DNA of 64,000 nt from Nymphaea colorata (Eukaryota; Streptophyta; Magnoliopsida; Nymphaeales; Nymphaeaceae). This document shows, in pieces, positions 32,701 to 44,830 of the stretch (positions are counted from its first letter, which is position 1; each line of letters begins with the position of its first letter). The translations under genes were made by a program, and so were the position numbers. The notes under the pieces were generated by a model. That model had not been told where the DNA came from and searched no databases. It saw nothing but the letters and a program-made list of their open reading frames with translations. The stretch is taken from the NCBI RefSeq assembly GCF_008831285.2, contig NC_045139.1, positions 33,453,706 to 33,517,705 on the forward strand, read 5' to 3'.

Positions 32701-35700
32701 TGGAGAGAATGGGTTACTGAAGTTCATAATTTGCTGAGCAAGATGACACTTTTCTCATCCAATCAATAAACATTTTCAGTGTGGCAGAAACTACTATAGA
32801 TGTTTGACTCGAGTGGATCAGAGTTGTCTGAATTACCACTTTTGCTAGTTCTGATAGTGCAAGTGAGTGAAAGTATTAATGAAGCACATATAATATCAAA
32901 AAAATTTGAAATTGTAAGAGATAGTTTGCAGATATGCTTATATTTCTTAGTTATTTAGTATCTGACAGAATGAAGTACAAAATCCCAATGTGATATGTAA
33001 AGCAAACAGTACTTTAGTTCTCAATTTCCCTGGATGTTGAGCTGAACATTTAAAATGGTCTCCTTTCTGCATTTATCATATCAAATTTGGAAGAAGGGAA
33101 GCAATGAAGAATTCAAAAATATAAATATGGAGCTGATGACATTTCATAAAAACTTTGGATAGCCTTGAATGTGGGAGGAAAGTGGCTTCATGGGCATGCA
33201 AATTCTTATTACTGAAACCTTCTATTCTATTGGCCAAGGTGCATTGCAGTGTTCAATGAACAATGGTTCCAAAAGTGTGCTGTGTGAAAATGTTATGGCA
33301 TGAGTCGGTCATCTAAATACACCTTAAAAATTGAAAATAGTTTGTAAGTTTACATTTATATGCATGCTGTTTCTGTTAAGTACAACTTGAATTGGAAGAT
33401 TTATTATGTTAAAGTGGCTACTGAGGTTGGGGTGGAAATTGGGTGTCTAGATATGACGCCAAACATCTGCCAAGGTGGTTCCAGTAGAAGTTTGTATATG
33501 CTAATAAATCACTTCGATATTTTCTTTTGTTTAACAGAACAACTATTGAATGAAACTTTTTTCTTGAATATGGACCTCATTACGTGTTTCTGATTTAGAA
33601 GCATATATTACGTCTGCAAAAGCTTGCACTCTACTTCATTAAACAACACTTCTCGATAAGTATGTAACAACTGTATTTTTTATTTTGCTTGTCATTCACA
33701 GGGTCTTGAGATGTCAATAGTTTCTGGCAATGGTAGGGTAAGCACTCTACATATGCAAATGGAAATATTGTACTGAGTGATTTTGTTTTCTTTCATTAAC
33801 TCTGTTGTCTTCTATGCTTCATTGCTCTTCTAGTGTAGCCTGATGAAGTGAAGTTTGCAGTCCCTTTACTGGATATAGATTTGAACAAACTTGTGAATGG
33901 GTGTCCTTGGAAGCATCAACAAAAGATACATTTGCAGGTAAACTCACACTTTCACAGAATTAGACAGCAAGTAAATGATTCGAGAAACTGTAGATTTGTG
34001 TATGTAAATTTGGTGTTTGTCCTTAGATCAAAGCTTGTGAACTTTCTATATTTTGAAGGCTCTGTCTTTTCATTTGTAATAGCTGTTTGTTTTTGGAATT
34101 TGCTGCATTTGTTGTTTTTCCATGTCATGCTTAGGAAATGTCATGATTAGCATTCTAAAGGACTTTCATCTTTGGTTTTTGAGGTTGTAACCTCCAAATG
34201 CTATTGACTTTTTAGCTTTTAACATAGTATTAATTTTGGGCTTGTTGACTATTTTACAACTGAAACTGCTAGGCCTGTTCTTTAAACATATATTGTTTAG
34301 TTTCTTATTCTTGGCCACTATATGATATTTCACCTGTTTAGCTTTCTGCCTTGCCCTATTGGTATATTTTATGCAGTTGAGTAGAGGAAAGACATGTCGC
34401 GGCCAGTCACGATAGAGATTTTGGAAATTTTATTATTAATAATTCTTGTGACACATGCTCAATTAAATCTTTAACTAAACTATTAAGAATCTAATTGAAT
34501 ATCTGAACTTCTCATTCTCAACAGTCAAATATAATGTGATGTAACATGATGTGCTCTAATGTACAGATAAAATTCTTTCATATTAAATCTTTATTTAATA
34601 CCTTACTTTAAAATTCTGATACGACCATCAAGTAAACACACATGAACTGCTATAATCATTTAACAGTGCAGTCGTCCTAATAATAAGCGTAGCGATTCAC
34701 TATTACGCAATAAAACAGGTTATGCTAAAATCAGCTGTAAATATTTAATATAATAATCCATCTACCGATAAAATATGCAAGTCAAAAATATACATTAAAT
34801 CATTTATACTGGAAATCTGCTCACCGATGGTCAGAAAATTATATCCAATATGAACTTCGGGCGTGTCTTGCTGTGTGGCTTCATGTGCCAACCCACCTAC
34901 TTGTAGTTGGAATGGTCCCACTAATTTCAGATTCCATTGTTCTGTCATAACTCTCCCAACTCACCCCTTTTCTCAGTTAATTAAAAGTTAAAACTCTAGT
35001 TAAAATAGATTCCCAAAGACACCAACTGTACCTGCCCATAACTCTTGATTGCAAAAGCAGGTAATTTATTCTAACATATGCTGAAAGTAAGTCATCAATC
35101 ATATTCCATTCACTGTCTTTCACTATGACTCAGCTGAGCAGAGACCAGTTTTTTCTTTTGTAATTTTTAAATTGACAATTGCATATTTGACATCAAACTT
35201 CAAAGACATAATTGAATATCAAGATACTTCCTGAAATGGGAAAGAGGGGTGATAAAAAATCTATGTAATATCTGAAATTTTCCAATTGGCAAATCTAAAT
35301 TAGAATACAGCCACGAGTTCTGTCATGTTTGATGATACTGTATACAATGAGAAATTCGTTCAGTTGACTGTAGCATTTGAAGAACCACTGCTGCCAATAT
35401 TGCTAATAATGCAGTACGTTGCTAATTCTTGCGGTCATGTTTGTGTCACTGAATATGATGAAACATCCATATGTTTGATTGTAACTGCATTAGAATCATG
35501 AGAATCATATTACCTATTTTGGAAGTGTTGTGATATTGTTTCCCTTTCTGATCTACCTGATAAGGACATAGTCTTGAACGTTCAACGTTGTAATATTACC
35601 CTGATACTTTTACAATATCTGGATTCTTTTTTTGGGGAGGATGCTTTTTTATTACTGTTCACAAAATTAACATTCAGCAGTTTTCACATTTATTTTCTTT

Positions 35701-38700
35701 TTTTGGTTTATTTTATTTTCTAAAAAACTTCTCTTACTGTTTTTCTTTCTGTATATTAATAATATAAAAGAAAATCACATGGGAGTGGGTTCTCATAGTT
35801 TCTGCAACACAGTTAAGTCTTTTATGATTCTTTTGTATGCAGCTCATATTTGATACTATCTCCAGAGAATGTCTACAAGTGCAGAGGAAGAGTTTATCAT
35901 GCCGCAATATTTAGTCTAACATTCAATTAAAACAATATCCAACTTACACCACTTGTCACAGATGAATTGCAATGGGCAACTTATTTGGCATTTGAGATCT
36001 TAAAGGCAAGGTCCTTGAGGGAATTTTTTTTGTCATACTAGGGAGACCTGGCATATGTTAGTGAATATCCAGACTTGTTTTATGTACTGTTTAGTGCTTG
36101 TTGAGCATAGATCATATCTCTAGGTGTTCTTTAAAAGACGTTAACTGAGAGATTTCTTTGCTGCTAAATGTTGTCAGGTTTGTATGGCATTAGGACTTCC
36201 TAAAAATTAATGCAACATTGGTTTCTTGAACTTTGGTAACTGCAGGTGATATTTCCAGTTAGTCAAAAGTATGTTTCAGCTCCTTCTGCTCCACGTGTGA
36301 AATTGGTCTCCTCACCAGAGCTGAAGGCATTGTTGTCCGTTGAAGATGTCAAGCTTCCAGTTTGGCTAGATGGCATGTAAGCTTGCAAATGATTGCATTT
36401 CACTTGCATATACAAGTCCAAGTCAAGCAAAATGTACTTACAATTATGATCTTCTCAGTAGGCATACATTTATGAATAAATAGTCAATGCATGTGCAACC
36501 AAAGGACATCTGCTCATAAATTTCGTTTATCATGAAGGCTTTCTCTCTGTCTGGTTTTCTTACTTTTTTTATTGTTCCTGAAGGTGTATGGCTGAATATC
36601 TTCCTGCATTAGAAGATAATCTAAAGATGCAGGTCAATTATCCACTCTGCTTATTCATGCTGCCAATGTTACTACTTTATAATGCTGAAGTTCCTTTAAT
36701 GGATTGTTGTAATTTTTGAGTTCTTACTAAGTTTTATTTGAACATTACTGAGTGCAATGGCATAAGCTCATTGGTTTCACTTTCACCAATTAGAAAAGTC
36801 AATTAGTTTTTGCTTCTTAAATAGCTGTGTTAGGAGGAATTGAAATCAGCTAGCTGCTGAATGTTGCCAGATGCCACTACTTAAAAATTATTGTTAAAGG
36901 CACCTAACCACAGGAGCATTACCAACAGTTTTATGATATAGCCACGGTTTATGGTGTTCTAGTGACAGTTTGTGGTGCTTTTTAACAGCTAGTTTAAATA
37001 TTTAGCCATCTGGTAACATCCAGCAGCCGGCTGATTTCAATTTTTCATTGTGTTAGTATTTCGTCATTATAGCCTGATCTGTTTAAATACTGTCTTTAGT
37101 GTTAGTGCAACAAATATTTGCTATAACTTTTCAAAAACAAGCTTTTTTTGCAAATTACAAAACATTGTTATCTATCTACATAGGTATATACACACACGCA
37201 TACTTGCACACTCTTTGTTGAAGCCGTGGAATGTTCAAGTGAGACAGGAGATTTCAAGAAAGACAGTGGTGTGTCTACTCTTCCTTCTTCCATTTATTGT
37301 CCAACCGAGAAGGAGCCAAGTAGGGTAGCACCTAAACCAGTACTTTTTGTTTGCTAAGTTGATAAAAAAGGAAAGCCTCCTTTTCTGTTCAATAAAAAGA
37401 AAAAAGGCACAGCTTTTCAGGAGTGCCAAAGAGTAGGGTGTGTATATGTTATATATCTGTATATACACTCCCTTGCCATGCTTGCACCCAAGATTTTTAG
37501 AAATGCCACACATGCACCTGAATCTGAATCCACGTGCAATAGTTGCAGAACATACAAATACTACTTTGGAGAACAAACCGTCAACACCCTTTGCATAGAA
37601 TTACTTCTAAATGTGATCATTTTATGAAAGGTTGGTCCTCCTGGTGGTCTTTTGATCAAAGGGTTAATTTTTAAAAACTCCATGTGGCCTAGCATCTATT
37701 GACAGTTGAGCCTCCTGCTGTGACTTTAGATGGTATTTTATTATATTGTTGTTTTCCCTTCATTTTGTTTTTCTAAAATTAGTTAACTATTCAGGTTGTG
37801 GAGGCCGTGACATCAATTGGTGCAAGGAGGCGCTTCATTGAAGCTTTGGCTCCTTTATTTGGTAGGCCATTGGAGGCTGATCCGGTATGTTATGTTGGAT
37901 TTATGTAAGAGTTCATGATATACAATGATTGCAATTTATTGACTGATTGCTGCAATCTTCAGGTGTTCTGCAGGAGAGCCACAGTTCTTTCGGTTTCTGG
38001 TTCTTTTACCTTTCTGGTATGCTGGAGTCTATTACTTTCCTTTGGTGCTATTCTATCATGGGTGATAATATCTTGGCTGTGTCTGTTTAAAGATCTAATT
38101 TACTAGCTCAAAGCTTCATTTTGTTGAAACTGGATAGGTAAATCTGTCTACATCGTGTCTCTAAGGTCTACATCTTGTCTCTAAGGTGGTTTATAAAAGA
38201 TCCCTGATAGCTGATCAGAAAAATGCTCTTATTTAAGCTTTAAAAGTCCACCTTGGTTGGAGCAAGTTGGTTGCTAGATTCTATTCCCAGATGTCTGAGA
38301 CCAGAATTATAGAACACTTCCGTGTGCATCATATGGATGGAAACCCTACTCTACTCGGGCTTGTCTTGTCTGAGAGTGAACTGGACCCTGCCACTGGTAT
38401 AATGTTTAATCTAATCTTAGCTTGGTCGTTCAGCATAAACTGGCCTGCAGACCTTGAGTTCTTCTCGGGGTGCATAAGGAGTTGAGTAACTCTCAACTCA
38501 ACTCACCTATTATTCTTGCCTGGAACTCAACTAGTAAAATAAACTAGTTAAGCCCAAGGCTATAGGTCAAACTTGGTTGGTAGACAAACCAAGCTGAAGC
38601 AACCTCCTTGGAGCTTGATTAAGCACGTTTAGGCTCACGTGCATTTGCAATATTTGTCTATTATTTTTTACTTTGTACCTGAAGTAACTAGTGTTAGTTA

Positions 38701-40822
38701 AATGGTGGCGTCCTTTTCTTTGTGAGGGAGGTCAAGAGTTCAATCTTCCTGTAATGGTTTGGAATAGCTGAGCTGGTGTAACTAGTGTTATTTTTTACAT
38801 TTTCTTTAGTTTGGAATGGCTGAGCTGGTGTCTTCTCAAGCTTAAGCTTGGAAGCCCAGCTTGACCTGACATCAACCTCAGTGATTCTTAATTGACGTGA
38901 GTTTGAACAACACCATCTCATTTGGAGTAACTGGTGTTATTTTTTTTAAATTTTCTTTAGTTTGGAATAGCTGAGCTGGTGTCAAGCTTAAGCTTGGAAG
39001 CCCAGCTTGACCTGACATCAACCTCATTGATTCTTAATTGACGTGAGTTTGAACAGAACCAGCTCATTTGGAACTTGGCTTGTGTGCACGCTTTGTCATG
39101 CATAAGGTCTGTGAGGCTCTTATGGTCTTGACCAAGGGCAAACACATGTTTCCTTAGGATGGGAAAGAGAGGTAATTTCATAGGCATGAAGAAGCAAAGC
39201 ATATAGGGTATTAGATGAATGGATATGTACTAGGTGAATGACTGCCATTCGGACAGGTTAAGTAATCTGATTTCGAGGTTGTACCATTGATAGCGACAAG
39301 CACATCATGCTCACTAATGAAACAATTCATTAACGTGAACAAGTGAAAAGGGTTTGACTTCTCTTAACATGACGAAAGACTAATGAACAATTTAATTCAC
39401 TTGAAAAAAAAAAGTTCTTCTTATACTTCTAATTGACAACTAAAAAGACTGCAACTCTTTTTTTGCAAAGAGTCATATTAAAAACAATTGAAAAAGTCCT
39501 TTGTATATGTCATTTTCAGAACTACTGTCAACAGAAGATTAAACTTGGAACTATGCAGAGATATAATGGTAAAACCAAGTTTGGGGGAAGAAAAAGCAAC
39601 CATTAATTTGGTCGCCCTCTCATCCAATTTGGCTTGTCCAGCGTCTAAAGAGAAATGGCAAACAAAGTTGTCTTGCAAAGTTCTCAATCCTTTTTCATTT
39701 TTCAATAAGCATGCATATGCGACCAGCGAAAGATGCTCCAGAATTTCACATTAAAAGATTGAAGAGAAAGCATATGAAGGAAAAGAAACAACCAGAAAAA
39801 AGTTTGTATAGTAAATTAAGTACACAATGTTCTTTTGTTTCAGAAGTAAATTATGCAGCCATCTTTGTTTCTGAAGCAAGTTGACCTCTGAACTCTGCAA
39901 CATAAATCTAGGATAAAACAAAATTCAAAGGCAAAAAGAGGAAGTATAGTTAAAATATAAGGCGAAACTGATGAGGAGAGAGAGAGAAAGAGAAAGCGAT
40001 AACTTTTATACCTGAAAAGAAGGTTAAAAAAAAAAAGAAATAAATATTTTTTTTCCATTTTCATTCTTACATTAGCAGTAATGCAATGGTGTTCAAATTT
40101 AAAAATGAAGCTTAACATCTTTGTGAATGATACCATTTCAATAAAAGCAATAAAAAGATCACCATGCTGTTGAAAAATTTTAAGAAGAAAAAAAAATACC
40201 TTTTTTCTGAATGATGCCATATCAACATAATGGCAATTTTTTTGAGGGTATGCCAACATGGCTGACAAGAAATTTTCGGAGAATTTTTTTGGGAGAAAAT
40301 AGGAACCCTGTTTTACTTTTACGCCATTGCGAAAGGTTATAACTATGTCGTTGTACCTCAGTATCCATCATCCATCTTTAATAGTAAGTTTGGTGTGTTT
40401 TGTGAACAAAAGAAAAAAAAAATCTGTAGCCAGTAGGCGCCTGCTGTCAGTGTGGATCGTGCTACGTAGTACTATTTTAGAACATCTTTTAAATAAATTA
40501 CGCTTCATGTTGTGCATTTGTTATAGTGTCTAATTCATATTCATGTGATCCTCGTTGATATAAATGGCATGCATGAATGATATTTTTTGGTTGTAATAAA
40601 AGATGAAGTCCATAGAACGTTGTGACGGATTACTCTGCCTTCTCTTATAATTCTATTTTGTATAGGTTACGTTATTAATTTGTATCACCTGATTGTTTTA
40701 GGCACCTTATGTTTGTTATGTGGTTTAGGTCTATTTTTACCTTGCATGCCAGTTCCCTAAGCAGCAACCTGTGTTAGTCTTGCAAAGTTGTCAGGTTCTC
40801 TCTCTCTCTCTCTTTCTCTCTT

Positions 40823-40862
<40 letters not shown>

Positions 40863-40873
40863 GATATATATAT

Positions 40874-40945
<72 letters not shown>

Positions 40946-42324
40946 ATGTATGTATGTTCTACTTCAACATGTCAAAAGAATATATGGTTCTGAACATCAT
41001 CCATTGCTTCCTTTTTTCCTCAAGTAGGTCTTCTTAAATTTATAAGAGTATGAAGGCCTCATTGGGACATATTAGTGCTTATGCTTGCTCATGTTATTGC
41101 CTCATTTTAAGGGTCATGCTCAGCCTAATTGAAAACTGGGTAAGGACCTATGGTAGTATGACTTCTAAGCAGTTACATGCTTGCCAATCCCAACAGAGAA
41201 AGGTTTTTAGATAACACTACTTTGCTCATTCCTTTGTATTCTATGATTGTGTGTGTGCATGCGTGCATGCCTGTGTGTATATGTATAGCACAGCCACAAC
41301 CACCAATTCTAGCACTCTGAATTGTAGGTCTATTTCTCTCCTCATTAAGGGGCTTCTCATGAGAAAAATTCAGGTGTACTTTCTAGGAGGATTTTATCTC
41401 CATCTATGAAAACAGATTCATTTTCCTGAAATTATTTCTCTTTTATAAAGCCTTCCGGTATTTCCTTTTTCCGTGCCCCCAAATAAGTCTGAATATATTC
41501 TTTGGATAACTGTACACATGAAAAAGTTCCTAGAAACTTTTCCTTGCTATGGACACCACCACCCAGCCCTAATGTGATTTAATTTTTGGGGGTGGGGTTA
41601 AGACGAAGATTAGAGTATGGAAAGGAGATGAGAACAGCATATAAAATTATCATTCATGAGAACAGCATATAAAATTATCGTTCAGATCTAAAGCGAAATA
41701 ATTTGTGCATTTTCACCTCCATATTGTGATTTTCTGCCACTTGGTATATGTTTCTGTCCTTCCACTTAGCAGTGGTTGATTTGACATGTAACACATCTCT
41801 TCTATAACCGAAGAAAAATTCATAGTTGTAGAATCATTGTTGACACTTCTACCTGCTAGTGATGCAACCCGGTACTTTGCATTGTGCTGGCTGGTTTGTT
41901 TACCCCAAGTGATGCCAGAAAAATGGCATCATTAATCCATTTGGTTTCTAGTGCACTTAGAATTGGTCCGTTGGAAGCCTTTGGCATTATCACGTTCTAG
42001 TTGATTTGGCATCTGTTTGAAGTGAAGCTGTGGTGCTAAGAATACTGATAATTTGTTCATTTCTGTATTGTCTGTAGCATTTTGACTCACAAGGTGCTCC
42101 GGTGACCTCGCCTCATTTGACTGACTATCCCTGGAGTCCCAGATGGGATCCGTCGCAGATGGTTGAGCGTATATTGTAAGTTCTTGCTCCTTGCTCATGA
42201 AATTTATCCCTCCTATGTCTTCAAACAGTACGTCAAGAACTCTTGCGTGTATTGCAGTGAATTCATGACGGAAGAATGCCTCAACTTTAAAACATACTGC
42301 AACGATTCACTTCAACAGCAATAG
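29739..42324 (+). CDS. BRE: BRE/BRCC45, scaffold subunit of BRCC36-containing deubiquitinase complexes (386 aa)
   Basis: Thirteen exons assemble in frame: 29739-29843, 31909-31996, 32097-32283, 32407-32497, 33702-33737, 33839-33937, 36246-36376, 36584-36632, 37795-37884, 37963-38016, 40729-40794, 42078-42175, 42258-42324. The protein begins MAVRAEISGGGFASLPP. Conserved stretches include LIAAQLNYLLTYSP, VWSGC-like IWSGCKYPRYSDRFTLL, APDVIFPLEAEDFHP, CPWKHQQKIHLQVIFPV, GMCMAEYLPALED, RRRFIEALAPLFGRP and YPWSPRW. BRE has degenerate UEV folds and holds together BRISC and BRCA1-A complexes that cleave K63-linked ubiquitin, linking it to DNA repair. Length is close to the Arabidopsis protein (about 382 aa from memory). 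The 66-nt exon at 40729 was found by homology of QFPKQQPVLVLQS; its donor is GTTCTC, which runs straight into a microsatellite. Confidence 0.92.
29844..31908 (+). other. BRE intron 1
   Basis: A 2.1-kb intron with donor AAG/GTATGT and acceptor CTTGTAG/GTT. There is a G-rich tract at 31375-31425. No gene, RNA or known repeat was recognised. Confidence 0.85.
32007..32040. repeat. (CT)n tract inside BRE intron 2
   Basis: A CT run fills about a third of this 100-bp intron, 10 bases after the donor GTGAGT. Here, unlike intron 11, the donor itself is canonical. Confidence 0.9.
32498..33701 (+). other. BRE intron 4
   Basis: A 1.2-kb AT-rich intron preceding the 36-nt micro-exon 33702-33737. Nothing else was recognised. 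Confidence 0.8.
33938..36245 (+). other. BRE intron 6
   Basis: A 2.3-kb intron. The segment of about 34380-35100 differs in texture and carries a minus-strand open frame (34745-34948) with no motif I know. It may be an old insertion, but no ends could be found. Confidence 0.75.
36633..37794 (+). other. BRE intron 8
   Basis: A 1.2-kb intron. Positions 36905-37025 contain GTTTATGGTGTTCTAGTGACAG-type sequence, related to the repeat at 54216-54407 and to 28990-29060. Confidence 0.7.
38017..40728 (+). other. BRE intron 10, repeat-bearing
   Basis: A 2.7-kb intron containing a 149-bp tandem duplication (38779-39070), a B-box-like sequence GGTCAAGAGTTCAATCTTCC near 38729-38748, and AT-rich filler. 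The acceptor is TGGTTTAG/GTC. Confidence 0.75.
38779..39076. repeat. Tandem duplication, period 149 bp
   Basis: 38779-38927 and 38928-about 39070 are close copies: each opens TAACTRGTGTTATTTTTT, contains AAGCTTAAGCTTGGAAGCCC and ends CTCATTTGGA. The few differences suggest a fairly recent duplication. Confidence 0.85.
40795..42077 (+). other. BRE intron 11, beginning in a microsatellite
   Basis: The donor GTTCTC is the first part of a (CT)n(CA)n(TA)n array at 40797-40957. The acceptor is TTGTCTGTAG/CAT. A 28-bp direct duplication lies at 41628-41683. Confidence 0.75.
40797..40957. repeat. (CT)n(CA)n(TA)n compound microsatellite at a BRE splice donor
   Basis: CT, CA and TA runs follow each other for about 160 bases starting two bases after the exon end. 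It ends in TATGTATGTATG. Confidence 0.93.
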
Positions 42325-42778
42325 GTATGAACCTTGAAAATGTAAAGCTGGAGTTGTCCTCAGGTTGCTGCTTTCTCAAGTGTGTACTTCACTAAGTGTT
42401 GTGTATATTTTGTCGAACATTCACCGATCAATCTTCTGCTGCTGTAGCTTTTTCAGATGCAGCTGGATCTGGGTTAGGGGTTTGATTAGAAAATTGTTTG
42501 TTGAACCGCATCTGCTATCTGTGTTCCCTTTTTTATACTGGCACTTCGGTTTCCCGTTCTAGCTGATATTCAATCAATGTCTTGATATCATCCATGAACG
42601 ACTGGCTCAGCCACCTTGGCAAACCTAAAGGCTTTTACTCTTTTATATGGCCCCCTCATCCCCTTGGAAGTCCTCTTCTTCTTCATGTGTGTGTTCATTT
42701 GCCGACTAATTGGAACGAAGGAAATCCTGTATAGGTCAAGAATTCAATTGCTGGATGCTTGTCTTGGCATAATGTGGT

Positions 42779-43021
42779 AAGTGTTTGGATGGCACTTCAA
42801 AAAAAAAGGTTTTATGAGGATTTGTTGTTTAAAAAAATGTTTTCTTAATCAGTTTTCGAAAACTGTTTTGTGTCTGGATGATAGAACCAAAACATATTTT
42901 TTTTTGTGAATAACCTCGGGGTTTCCGGGTTATTCGGTATTCACTCCCATTTGAAAAATGGTTTTGCCAAAAACAATTTTTAGCAAATCCTTTTTTTTTT
43001 CTTATTATCCAAACACTCATG
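42779..43021. mobile_element. MITE with GTGTTTGGAT terminal inverted repeats
   Basis: AAGTGTTTGGATGGCACTTC at the left and the inverted right end GAGTGTTTGGATAATAAG enclose about 240 bp. The inner parts are also partly complementary. Flanks TAA and TCA are at best an imperfect 3-bp duplication. No coding capacity. Confidence 0.55.
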
Positions 43022-43609
43022 AGGTGGTCTTGGGTGTCATAACGCCTTACAAAAATGTTCATTTGTTTTCAAGTAAAAATATATGGAACCAGCATTAGAC
43101 TTTATAGATTTGAGAATGTTCGTTAAAAAATCATGAATTAAAATAAAAAAAAATTGTTCAAAAGTGGGAAAAGACAAGGAATAATTATCAAATAACAACG
43201 ACAACGTAAAATAAGCATATAAATGATGGTGGCCTAAGCCTAGGCTCTAACGTATCATCATTCTTTAATTAAAAATGGATGCCGGTTCAAGTGAATTTAG
43301 CGAGGCTTGAGAAGACCGTGGCCGTGAAGCATGAGGATGTGGACCCAGAGGTTGTCCCATTATTCAAGGCAAAGATCCTGAGAAAATCGAACACAACAAC
43401 CACTTTAGATGATAGTAATCAAATGTTTCATTGCCATACTCTCAGCAGATTTTCAGGGATGTGGTCTGTCGTTAAAAACATACTTCAGTTGATCAGGTAC
43501 TTACCGGACACCGACTTGATCTTAAACCTAAAACTCAAGAAGTTGATTTGATTTGGCGATTTGAAGAGAGGATGAACCGCCCTTTTTTGGTTTAAGTCTT
43601 CATCAGGAT

Positions 43610-43805
43610 TTAGACAGGAAATAGGACACTTATCATTTGCAGTTCAGAAGAATAATGCTTATGGGAATCGAACTCACGACAAGATTTAGATAGGAAATAT
43701 GACACCTATCATTTGCAGTTCAGAAGAATAATGTCTATGAGAATCAAACTCACGACTGACTGTTTACCGACCCGTCAACCTGACCAGTTATGCTACACCC
43801 TGGAG
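43610..43805 (-). mobile_element. tRNA-derived SINE with a tandem body duplication
   Basis: Minus strand. An A-box (TAGCATAACTGGTCAGG) is followed by a B-box (GTGAGTTTGATTCTC) at normal pol III spacing, then CATTATTCTTCTGAACTGCAA and a tail-like body. The body segment, from the B-box region to GGAAATA, is repeated in tandem: 43683-43756 and 43610-43682. The second copy keeps an intact GAGTTCGATTCCC. It is of the same family as the copies at 55.4 and 59.3 kb. Confidence 0.65.
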
Positions 43806-44396
43806 GCACTGGAAGTTGATTCAAGACAGACTAAAGTTGATTCAAGACAGACTAGTAGACAGTTTGATCCATAGCTGTTTTTAGTGTAAGCACATGGTCA
43901 TCCAATTCTATGAGAAACCTAGGGGTTAAAGTCTGTGACGCCCTTTTGAAATGTCATTAAATTGTGTTTACTTGCCTTAAACGCCAATTTGGAGGTAAAA
44001 TAACATTTAAACTATGAAGACGGGTGCACCCAAACACACTTTCTTTTACCATATTTATTGCTACCTTAAAGGCATTTATTGTTCATCCGCACCTTTAATC
44101 CCTATCTTTGGCTTTAAGCGTTCAAAAATAAACTAGTTCTTGGGGTTATACTTGCATTCCTAGAAGCAATAACTTCAACTTCCCATCTTACCATGCTCCA
44201 TTATATGTTCCATAAATCAAGCACTTCTTTTTCTCAACTAACACTTGATACTTTATGGTGATGGCCTCAAATGGGTAGCCATAAACAAATCTCCCTCATC
44301 AAGGTGTTAGGTGAATTATTGATAAAATTAGATCTGGGGCATTTATTGAGGAAAGCGACACGCTCATGGCGAGGAAGGGCCCGTTTCCAACTCAAA

Positions 44397-44830
44397 GACA
44401 CTGACCCTTGTTGGTCACAATTATGGTCAAGCGATATTAATTCTTCAAATATATTTGCCTATTTAACGTTATCTTTGGAAGGACTACATCAAAAGTAAAG
44501 GTTCTTTAGATAATGCGAATGTGGGCAAGGTAATATCTTCCGGATAACATATTATTAGTCGATTTTAGTTTATTTTGTATATTTTTATTTCTTTTTTGAT
44601 TGCCTTATATAGTCTAGCTGATCGGAGTGGTCGACCAGACACTGACCCCTGTTGGTCACCGTTATAGTCAAGCGATATTAATTCTTAAAATGTGTTTGGC
44701 TATTTAACGTTACATTTAGGAGGACTACACAAAAGCAAAAATTCTCTAGATAATGCAAATGTGGGCAAGATAATATCTTCAAGGATACCATATTATTACC
44801 TAGATTTTGTTAAGGTATTGTTTTTTTTAG
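44397..44830. repeat. Direct duplication, copies 241 bp apart
   Basis: 44397-about 44575 and 44638-about 44815 share GACACTGACCCYTGTTGGTC, AAGCGATATTAATTCTT, GGCTATTTAACGTTA-like and TAGATAATGCRAATGTGGGC with scattered differences. Non-coding. Confidence 0.8.

Noticed and set aside
34380-35100. Possible inserted retroelement in BRE intron 6
   Set aside because: Texture differs from the rest of the intron but there are no ends, repeats or coding motifs to support an element.
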